Positions 51,101 through 61,462 of a stretch of 64,000 nucleotides of DNA are shown one piece after another (positions within the stretch are counted from its first letter, which is position 1; each line of letters opens with the position of its first letter). The position numbers and the translations under genes are program-made. The DNA comes from Chionis minor (Eukaryota > Chordata > Aves > Charadriiformes > Chionididae): positions 1 to 64,000 of the forward strand of contig VZSF01009040.1 of NCBI GenBank assembly GCA_013398295.1, written 5' to 3'. The notes under the pieces were generated by a model that saw only the letters and a list, made by a program, of their open reading frames with translations, was not told the DNA's origin and searched no databases.

Positions 51101-54100
51101 CTGAAGACACATCTTGGAAATGTCTTTGTTTCTGTCCCTCACATTGCTCCTCAAGATTTATGCTGGCTACAGAAAAACAGGTGAGGCACCTCATGTATGG
51201 AGGCCACGACCTGTCATCCTGCTGGAGCCTGTCTCCTTGTATTCCTTTTCTGATTTCCTCCATGTTAGGACCTCTTGGATTTTGGGGATGAAGCCATCTT
51301 CTTGCTCTTTATAAGATGTTTAGCAGAATGTGATTACCTCCCAGGTAATCCCTCCCAGGACAAGGGCTTTTACACACCATGCTAATAGGAATGATAAAAA
51401 TTTATGAAAAAAATATATTGAAGAACAGCTATTTCTTGTATTTTAGTCATATATTTCTTGATACATATGATACCAATAACTTCCACTTTTCCTTCCCAGT
51501 TAGGTGATGACCTTCAGGGAATGCTTTTGGGTTTCATTTGGCAGAAGGAACCCCTGAACCCAGCTATTACCGCCACTATTTCCATGTGAGTGCTTCTGCG
51601 ATAACTGTGATTGAGAATCACATAGTAGGACACTGTAGAGAGCTGGAAAACTGCTACCTATGATGAAAATTAGAAGAAGAATTTCCCCCTTAAAATGAAT
51701 TTATCTGATTCCTGTCTTCCTTAGATGTACAGATTGAAGCTTAACTGCATATAGTAGTTTTTTATTGTTTCTCTCAAGGAGGATGAAGGAAGGATTCTGA
51801 TTGAATAAATGATGTCTGTGAGGCACGGTTGATGATTAACAATCATTGATTTGCCCAGCTCTAGTTTTCAAACATGGCAATTATTTTCCTATTTTGCGGC
51901 CACTGCCTCTGAAACTATATCATGTGTAAGTACTCCGAATATTGCCATGCTTCTTTTTCCTCAGGTTTCTTCCTCTCGTCTTTCCCCAGTATTTTAATGG
52001 CCCAGGCTTTGAATTGTTTTATCACTCGAAAAGAGATTGACTGAACAAATAATGTTGGTCTTTTGTTGATTGTCTTGTTGTCACTTAAATACTATTCCAA
52101 TATAATGGGTAAGTTATTACTTCTAAGATAGATTTCCTGCTACATTTTTTCTCTGTCTTTGAGAATAAGGCAGTTATCTCAGGAACAATTATGTTTCTTA
52201 GGAAGGAAGAAGGTATTGTGCATTTGAAACCCATGAGAACAGTTGATTTTCAGTTCAGGGTAATACAGCCTTTAATTAACCGAAGTGGGACTTTCAAAGG
52301 TAAAAGTGCAAGTTAGTTTCCTGGTATTCCATGTGGTTTCTCTTTTCTTCTCTTATTTGTATGATTTTGCAACTTTTTGACCAGTGGTACAATAAATAAA
52401 TAGTCTTAAATCTTTTTTGCTCTGATTTTCCATAGAAGGAAGATTCCAGAGCATCCAAAAAAAAAAAAAAATGGGAGGAAAGCAGTGATCCTGTTCTCAT
52501 TAGTGGTGTCTGAGTACTCACACTTTGCCTAAATACTTGAAAACAGTGTAGTTATTCTGAATTTACTATGATGAATTTACCACAGTGATTTGGTACAGAA
52601 TGTGAGGCTCTAATAGATGTATAAATAATTACGTATTTGTCACATGCGGAAAGTCATCTTGATATATGGGTAAAGATAACTGTTCCTTGATGAGCTTAAA
52701 TCCTTGAGTTTTAGTGCTTGAAGAGATTTATGGATAGTTGCTTGAGACAGCACAAAGTCTATGTTTGGAACAACGTATTTTTAGAACCGACGCATGCAGG
52801 CAATAGGCCTGATTTTTGTATCTAAGGAATACCCCAAACTAATGTTGTAATCAATAGAAAATGTGGATGGTCAGCATCTCTGAAAGCTAATGCTCTGTAA
52901 GAGAAGCAAGTGGATTTCCTTTTATGAAAGAAGAAATCAAGAAACAGAGATCAAGAAATAAAATACAGAAAAAGAAAAAAAGCCCTCAATTCTCCTCTGC
53001 TTTTCCAAAAATAAGGCTTGTGCACCTTTTTTACCATCTATAGCTCTTCTAAGCATGAAGAACCAGCTCTGAAGATGAAAATTCCCAATCAAAGGTGTCA
53101 TATGTGGGAGAAAAGGAGCTGCTTGTTTTCCAGCTGAAGAGGTAGAGGTTAAGTTACAGTTTGAAAACAGCTGAGGCTCATTCTAGAAAAATCAGGCTGG
53201 TGCACTTATTTATCATGGAAAGGAGTAACAGCAGAGATGCTGATTTCTGCTTCTCTTTAAGAAGTGCTGTGATCCTAGTTTTGGTGAAGTTTGACTAGCC
53301 TGTTGTCAAAAGCAGTTAATAATATGTAGTGTTAAAAAACCCCAAAACCCTAACCAAAAAAATGTTCTCTGCTTTGAGGTTGTCTGTATCGTATTACTCT
53401 GCAGCAGAGTGAAATCAAAGACATCTGTAGAAAGGTTTTCACAGGGAGTGAGGCGGTGGTAAAAAGGTGCATCAATAGGGGAATACCTTCTGTCTGGGTC
53501 AAAACAACCTGGATCAACTCTAGTCTCTCCATATCGATATCCAACATCATAAGGGATATAAAAGGGAAAAAAATGTGTTGGCCTAAGGAGTTATCAGAGT
53601 AGATCTGAGAGGCAGGTGACTAAGAACATGAGCTGTGAGCATGGTGCTGTGCTCATCTTACGAGGAAAGAGTGGTTAGCTGGGACGGGGGGACCTCCTGT
53701 AGGCACACAAAGAAGGCTCAAGGGGATGCAAGTACTGGTTCTGTGAGCTCTGCTCCACAGGTGACATCTCCTTGCGTAGCTGACAACGCGTCTAATCCCA
53801 CGTGGCTCTCTGAGAAAGGCTTGCTGGTCCTAAAGCCCTTTGGGGCTTTCATTAACAGAGCCTAAGGAATCAGCTCAAGAGCCTTGGAGAGCACGTTCAA
53901 GAGATGCAGGAGAAAAGGCAGGAGCTCCCAGCTTCTTTGCAGCCAGGTTGTAGACCCGGTTTACCTTTTCAATGAGGAAAGAGGAGGTCATCTGGAGACA
54001 GCCTAGGAATCTTCCTAGTAGTGAATTGCTGCCCGGTTCAGGATTCAGGATGCTAGACAGTTGTTCAAGTTGGCCACAAGGTTCCTCTTCCTTTCCCAAG

Positions 54101-56364
54101 CACGTTGAGAGTATCCTGTAAACCCCTGTTTTATGACTGACTGGAAAACACAATTTAATTTGCCATGTGAAAGGCAGTAGTAGTGGATAAGGTGACAGAC
54201 AGATAAAGACCAGTTCTATGGTGCATGAATGTAGAGTTATATAAAAATAAAGTTTTTTTTTAAAAAAAACAAAAGGGTAGTAGATGTATTGCAATATCTT
54301 CCTAATATAAAAAATATTGTGTACTGCCTGCTGGGAGGGATTTAGTTTAGTCTATCTAAGATGAAGCTTTGCAAATTTACCATGGAGGCAACTTCTTTCA
54401 GTGTAGCAGTAAACTGGTGGGTTTTGCATGAGTATCTGTTTCTTGCCTGATTTTGAAAAGCCAATAAAAAGAAAGCAGTGATTATAATTTATAAGTGACA
54501 GTATAAAGAAAAGCCCATTTGTTGCTACTCCACAAAGTTAAATGGTAACTTTTGTTATAAATAAATTGTCAGCCACACTTTTTTTCTCCAAAATATGAGC
54601 CTGTCTGTCTAACCACAGTGTGGCACTAATGGTATAAATGCAGCAGAACACAGATGGAAATTAAACAGCAGCTGGGTAATCATCTTCATAAATGTAATAT
54701 TAAAAATACCACAATCCTTTAATTTTTGTCCTGCTTGTATAAGGCAGAGCTGCATAACAAATAGCTGTCATAACTTTGCTGGGAGAAGAGCAGCTTGTCA
54801 CCAGTTTAAATCAAATGACTCTTTTGCCCTCCTGTTCCGCCAGCAACTGCTTGTCTCACTAGGGCTTTTCTTGTACCAGTATTAACAATCTGTTATACAC
54901 CAGTTTAGGGTCATTAACCACTCATTAGTTCCTGAGAGACGAAGGCCACCTCTTGTTTGTTGAATATTGATTAGGGGGCAACAGAGCATACCGGTCTGAA
55001 GCCACCACGGAAGATGCTCAGCTTGTGAAGCACCACCTCTGTATTTCATAGTGCTCTGGATTAGATCTGCTGCGGCTACTTTCGTTTTCATTTTTAGTGG
55101 TTGTGTTCTTTGTCCTTCCTCTCTTGTACAGGACCAGGCACCAAAGAGTGCTGACCAAATAATAAACAAAAATAATGCTGTCATCCTCAGCCTCTTGCGG
55201 GATGGAGAAGTAGCCTGACAACTTAACTTGGCTTTGCTATCTCTCATGGGCAAGCCTACTTCCTTTCCTTCCTCTGATGCATTGCAAGTGTAATGTGTCT
55301 TGTCCTGCTGCCAATACCACCACAATAGATTACAGTGCTTCTCTAAACAGAGATACTAGTGAGTAATTTTCTTCTCTACTGAAATTAATTCATACATTTC
55401 CCCCAAGTTTGCACCAAAATCAAGTAACCTGACTGATTTAACATCCAAACTTGCAACTGGTAAATACATAAAACCCTTCTCAGGTCCATTTCTTGAAACT
55501 GGTAATATAATGGTAAATACTGTTGAAGATGACCTTGAGGTAATAACTTAAAAAGCTGATAATAGGATTTGTGCTCTGGTGGTAGTAGGTGTTTAAAAGT
55601 TAAACAAGCAAAACATTGTTTCAGTGTTAAAAAACCTCATATGTTGTCTTAATATGTGCTATAATCCAAGCCTGACTGTGCATAATAAGGTTGTAATTCC
55701 ATTGATTCATTGATGGTGAGATAACAAACACCTGTAAATGGCAAATGGATTGCGTGCGAGAAATGCGATGTGTGATGGACCTGCTTCAGCACTGAAACTT
55801 TTCTGCAGCCTCTCTATGTCACTGTCCTGCCTGTTCCTAGCCTGTTACTTGGAGATTACCTGCCTTTCTTACTGTCCTCAGCACATTATAAAGCAAACTA
55901 ATTAGGTTTTATAGATGATTCCACTAGTTCAGGCACTGCTTTACTTTGCTTAGCCCTCACATCCATTATGCAAAGACACTGATTTGTGAGCATGTGCAAC
56001 TGGATACAGTGGTCCTTGCACTGATCACCACACAGGAACCACACCAGTTGCTTATGTTGCTGGTTGTGTGTTTCTCAGGGTAATTTTCTCCAGTAAATCT
56101 TCCTGTGTTGACAATAAGAATGTTTGGGGAGTTGACTTTTTATGGTGTGGTACATATACATTGTGCCATAAGAAAGACAACCTTTTAATTTAAACTTTAA
56201 TGTTTAATAAAAGTGTGATGTGGATATAAACATATAAGGGGAATGTTACAGTTGAAAGAAACTAAAGTGTTTAAGATTGTGAAATGAATGGCAAAGGGAG
56301 GGCAAACTGCTTTTCAACTGATCGCACCCCCACAAAAGTTACAAGGCCAAAATATCACATTTCT

Positions 56365-56402
56365 TAAGGCTTGATCCTCTGCTACTGAAGTCATTGACAG
56401 AA
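56365..56402. mobile_element. Short MITE remnant of sauropsid type
   Basis: AAGGCTTGATCCTCTGCTAC followed by 'tgaagtcattgacagaaa' matches one half of a palindromic reptile repeat with the signature 'gggcttgatcctgc' and 'attgaagtcaatggcaaa'. Only about 40 bases remain. Confidence 0.45.
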
Positions 56403-59400
56403 AAAAATTTCCATACTATTTTGGTAAGTGAAGGTTGAAGGCTTGAAAAAGCTTTTAATATCATCTTGTCCATTAGTTGTTTTGGAAAATGAAACAGGCT
56501 CCTTTAGACCTCTCTTCCCGTCTTTTATGGCTCCAAAATCGGCATAACAGATTATGGGCTGAGGATACCATCTCACCTCCCCCTTGCTGTTTAGGGAGTC
56601 CAGGGTTGGCTTTACCTTTATGAAATGTACCCGTACAGAGAAGAGGAAGATGTACTTTATTTTGTTCTTCATTATACATTCCAGAAAATGCAACTTCATC
56701 TATCTACCAGCCTGTGATAAGGCAAAAAGCAGGACCTGCTCATCTAATAATCTCCTTCTATCCATTTCAAAGTCTTGCCATGCTTTCCTGAGGCAACACT
56801 GCAATGATTTCTCCATCCAATCCATGCTAACTGCCTCTCTTAGCTTGATGTAGACTTCATAAAATGTAAATATCAGGTTCATGCAAAATAAGTTTTGCTT
56901 TGCTGAGCATTAAAGTCTGCCCTTCTGATGCAGACTCTTATTTTCATTCAGAGAAAATCTGTATACGAGGCTCATAACTTTTTGGAAATATCTGTACCAT
57001 CATATGTTTGGTTTGGGTTGCTTTTTTTTTTTTTTCCCCGAAGAGTAATATGACTGGAGTTAAGGCATTTGCTGTTAAATAAATATTTCTTGTTTTAATT
57101 TCTCATCACTCCCAAAGAGTTGGGATGAAACTCATAGTGCTTTAATAGAGATTGAGCTCTGAGGTAGATTGCTGCAGTGACCAAGAGATGTTATGGACTT
57201 CTTCAATGGTGGGTGGGTACCTAGGAAAAGTGGAATACAATCTTGTCTTGAACACCAAACAAGGTGGTGATGCTGAGAGCTTTATTTCCAGTCAGAGTGA
57301 GAAATACCAGCTGCATTCTGCCCAGATGCAGGGGTTTTTCACTCCTGGAGTGCTGTTTGGGCCCCAATAACAGAGTCATCACCTTCTCGCTCGATTGTAG
57401 GGCCAGCTGAGTTGTACATGTGTTTAAGCAGCACCTTCTAGTTAGGCTGGCGCAGGAGAAGCAAACACTCTTCCTGTGATATTTAATTCTAAGGAGGTCT
57501 TCATTAGCTGGGAAGTGTAATTTGTATACTCATTTGAGTCCCTAAGGACGTGGGGAGAAAAACCCCATGTCCTAGTGCATATCAAACCAGTCAGGTGCTA
57601 AGGCCCATGCCCAGGGCATGATGGCCAGCTGATGGGAGGGAGATGAGGCACAGATGAGGTACGTCCCTCGGTGGGGCAAGAGCTGCTCCTGAGGGGCTGT
57701 GTCCTGGGAGCTGGTCATGGGAGGACTCCTCTGGATGCCCCGGACCCAAGGGGCCGAGGTCGGGCTAATGCCCAAAGGACAGCTGTTTATCTTTTTTATA
57801 TATTTATAAATTATAAATTTATATAATTTATATATTATATGTTTATATATTTATCTTTTTTATATATTGGGCTGGGTGACCTCTTTCTTTTGGTTTTAGA
57901 GAGACATCTTCTTGGGCTGGCAGACAGTGAGAGTACTCTGAGCTACTTTCCCTTGTGGGAACTGCTGTTGATGGGGGCACGTGCACACAAATACCAACTA
58001 TAAATACACCTAGATGCAAAATGTACATCTTTAAGTCTGTATAAAACCTGCAGATACTCTGCATAGAAAGAAATGAAGTACTGCAATGTTCAGGTATGAG
58101 AGTTTTGTGGGAGAGGGTTAATGTTTCAAATCAAGGCAATGTTAGTGACCTGTAACTCAGCACTGCCAGCATGTCTTCAAATTGTAGACCTCCGTCTCTT
58201 TTCTGTTCGTTTCCGAGATAAACCTGACAGTTTTCAGTCTAAGCTGGTTTTTTTATTCCCTAGCCAAAATTGTATACCACTAAAAATAGAGTTTGTAATA
58301 GAAGTTATAGCCTTTAACTATGAGGCCTTCAGGACGGCTCCATTATGTTGCAGTTCCGTTAATTAAAATGAAGGGGGGAAAATATATAATAGGATTGTGC
58401 TAATAAAGCATGAAATGAACAGTCTTACCTTAAGACATTTGTCGATCTGTTTTTCCTTATTGCATGAACAGTTGTCTTTGTCTTCCCCAAAATACACTGA
58501 AATTGAAGGAATGATTTTTTGTTTTCTTTAAAAAGGAAACTTCTAAGCCCTCCTATTCACTATCATTCTGGCATCCTCTGGTTTGTCATGTAATTGTGTT
58601 TAGGTGGTTTTGGGCAGTGGGTGGGAACACAGCACAGCCTGGTTGAATAGGTGCTTCGTATTAAATTCAGATTGCCCAGTGCTACAGACTGAATCACTGG
58701 AGCTGCTGGTTTAATAGGTTTTTTTTTTTCCCCCTTTCGTTCTGTGTGCTTTCAGGAGAACTTACACTGAAAAATAACTTTCACTTCTCACCTTAAATCT
58801 AGAGGGTTTCTCACATAGCTTGTGAAGTTGTAAACGTGCAGTAAAATTTCTAGACTTTTAATAGTTACCATAATGCAGAAGCGAAGCTTCTATATCAATA
58901 TGACTATACCAGGGAAGAAAATTGAATCTTTCTCCATGTTTTCTGAATTAAAATTTAGAATGTGCAAGAGCAGCATAGATCTAGAAGCTGTAGGTAATGC
59001 TGAACTTGATTCTTCAAACATGATATTATGCTCACAGCATTAATATTTTTTTTTGCATGGTCGTACTACATATAGCCCTGTTCCTCATATATGATCTATG
59101 CAAATATGTTTTTTACACAGCACCACCAAACAGAATTGGAGCTCCTGTGAAATGGATTGGCACGACCTCAGGTGTTCACAGGGTTGGGGTCTAACAAACA
59201 CAGATCTCTCGTTGTAATGGCTGCATTAAATACCATTTAAAACACTGTTTTGCTAATATTTGAAAGCATTTTGTACCAATATGAACACTGTTCATATTAA
59301 TATTGTTTTTAAAAGAAAAAAATAATGCAGCTGTCAGGTTTAAACGAAGAGAAAGTTTATGCAGAAGTCAGTTTGTCTGTGCACTCTCCGAGACAGATAA

Positions 59401-61040
59401 TTCAAAAGGGAGAGCAGAGCACTGGTTTCAAATGGGCAGGTTTGCCTGGCACTGAGTCACCCGTGAGACATCTGCCACTGCCAGTAGCCAGCACAGCTTT
59501 CAAATGGGTTATAAAATCCTCAAAATCAAAGCAGAGGCAAGATGTAAAATATGTTAACTTCTGTCACTTGCATGGCTCAGAGAGACACCACTGTAGAAAT
59601 AAAAAGTAATATTCCGAGTAAACCAAAATGACAGTACATGCATTGCAAAGTGCTGCTCAAGCATATAAAGTGCAATCCAGTCACTAACTCAAATGAAATA
59701 TTCTGCTAACTGTTATGGCCACCAGCCTTGCACCACGGCAGTGTCTGTGCAGAAGAGCTCTGGGTAAGAACTGGAAAAAGTTCTGATAACTTACCCAAAA
59801 AGTCATTAGAGCTAGTAAGGTGAAATTTTTTGGAGTATAGCTGATCAATCCTTCTGAAACTGCTGCTAAAAGGAAACAAAAATATATTTCTTGGTAAGAG
59901 TTTCCACAGCCGAAGTGATGTTTTTCCAGAGTTGAAATGCTTCAGGTTTTTGATAGCCATTATTAGATGAAATACTGTTGGGAGACTTCACTTCTGAACT
60001 GATCTTGTCTCATTTTGCCAGAATTAAAGGGTGATTTGTGAGGTTGCTGTGGTGGGAGCAACACTAGTAATTTTTTGTTGCAGGGTTTAAGGTTTTATTG
60101 GGTGTTGTGCAAAGGAAAATGAAAAATCTCAATGTACCTTCTCATGTCTATATTTTTAAAACACGTGTAATGATGTATTCAGAACTTCAAATGGGCATTC
60201 CTTTTGGTGTTTGAATAATAAAGAAAAGCAAGCTTTTTGATCATGTTCTGATTGTGAAGTATTTTTAAATAGTGAAAAATAGCTTGGATGAAGATTTTAA
60301 TCTCAAATATTAATGAATGTCTATATATTTCTCTGCTTAAGCTGAAATAGGATATTAATAAAAAAAACCTCAAAACCCAAACTTGTCTGCTTCTTCACTG
60401 ATGCTAACACGGGTTGTATCGCAGTGTGCTGCTCATACTGCAAACGAGGCGCTCTCTGTTCTGATGGCACCACACATCACATTCCTGCTCTTCAAACTGT
60501 TCTTCCTACTGCTTTCCGAAACCGTACTGCACCGTGTACCTGCAAGTCTACAATCGGCCAGCACGAATCTGGGGTCTTCCTATTACGTGCGGGAGAAAGA
60601 CGGGTCCTGGTGACCCCTTCCATCCCTGGTCCCGAGCCTTCCACAGTCTCTGGTGCATGCCAGAGTTTTCCATGGCGAGAGTCAACGTGCTTCAAGAGCA
60701 GAGTGTTAAAATAGCTCAGCAAAAGCTCTGCTGAGCACTTGCACTGGTGCAGCAGGAGGAAGGAAACATGGTGTAGGGAAGGAGGAGGGTGGCCAGGGGA
60801 AGATTTTCCCTTCTGAGGTGGGCACAGCTGCGGCTGCAGCTCTTGGTGGCGCTTTGGTCACTGGTTCTTCCTGAGCTAATTCTCCCTTGGAGTTCATGCT
60901 CTGTGTTAGCAGTACTGAAATCATCGTGTGTTTTAGGCTGTCAAGTCCATGGCTTGTGTTGTCCCAAAGTCTTGGTTCTTCGAGGAAGGCGACTGTGAAC
61001 CGAAAGAGCTTCAAGTGGAGTTTCAGAGTCTTGTGAAAGC
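56403..61040. other. Unique DNA, no gene recognised
   Basis: No supported gene. Notable contents are poly-T at 57022-57035, a GC-rich islet at about 57,575-57,785 next to the AT-rich repeat at 57786-57868, and a patch of raised CpG at 60,515-60,680 with overlapping short open frames on both strands. A 140-codon reverse frame at 60706-61128 has no recognisable domain and runs into the CR1 end. Confidence 0.55.
57786..57868. repeat. AT-rich block bounded by a 19-bp direct repeat
   Basis: TTTATCTTTTTTATATATT occurs at 57786-57804 and again, identical, at 57850-57868. The 45 bases between are almost pure A and T and largely self-complementary, so they could form a cruciform. It begins directly at the right edge of a GC-rich islet. 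Confidence 0.85.
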
Positions 61041-61446
61041 ATAGAATCATAGAATCATGGAATGGTTTAGGTTGGAAGGGACCTTGCAGATCATCGAGTT
61101 CCAACCCCCCTGCCATAGGCAGGGACACCTCCCACTAGACCTGGTTGCCCAAGGCCACATCCAGCCTGGCCTTGAACACCTCCAGGGATGGGGCCTCAAG
61201 AACATCTCTGGGAAACCTGTTCCAGTGCCTCACCACTCTCAAAGTAAAAAATTTCTTCCTAATGTTTAATCTAAACCTGCCCTCTTCCAGTTTAAAGCCA
61301 TTCCCCCTCGTTCTATCACTACATGCCCTAGTAAAAAGTCCTTCCCCTGCTCTCCTGTAGCCCCCTTTAGGTACTGGAAGGCCACAATAAGATCTCCCCG
61401 GAGCCTTCTCTTCTCCAGGCTGAACAGCCCTAACTCTTTCAGCCTC
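61041..61446 (-). mobile_element. CR1 LINE 3' end, 5'-truncated (reverse)
   Basis: The left edge has the CR1 3' terminus as AGAATCAT repeats (61043-61058) followed by a GGTTGGAAGGGACCTTGCAG block. The 3' UTR is about 94 bases, and the ORF2 stop codon lies at 61135-61137. Reading left from about 61,360, the last 65-70 codons are intact, with [39 protein letters not shown] and EAPSLEVFKARLD. One missing base near 61,361 shifts the frame upstream, where [16 protein letters not shown] is readable. The element is 5'-truncated, which is usual for CR1. Its high match to the remembered avian consensus makes it the youngest repeat here. It cannot encode an active enzyme. Confidence 0.95.
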
Positions 61447-61462
61447 AACTCTTTTCAGCCTC
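61432..61462. repeat. 15-16 bp duplication at the CR1 truncation point
   Basis: AACTCTTTCAGCCTC (61432-61446) is followed at once by AACTCTTTTCAGCCTC (61447-61462), with one extra T in the second copy. The consensus CR1 sequence continues differently after the first copy. The duplication therefore marks the 5' junction of the element and may have formed during integration. Confidence 0.7.

Larger units (their letters stand above)
46391..56364. other. AT-rich unique DNA, no gene recognised
   Basis: No supported gene in about 10 kb. The longest frames (140 codons at 46752-47174, 139 at 53875-54294 and 147 at 54882-55325, all on the - strand) lack recognisable domains. The first contains the MIR edge near 47.16 kb. 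Poly-A occurs at 52457-52471. Two MIR relics within this stretch are listed separately. The stretch 49,850-49,905 has a long pyrimidine tract and a CAG|GTACAA donor-like end, but no convincing exon. Confidence 0.55.

Noticed and set aside
54882..55325. 147-codon reverse frame as a gene
   Set aside because: No recognisable domain, no promoter or splice support, and a second reverse frame overlaps it.
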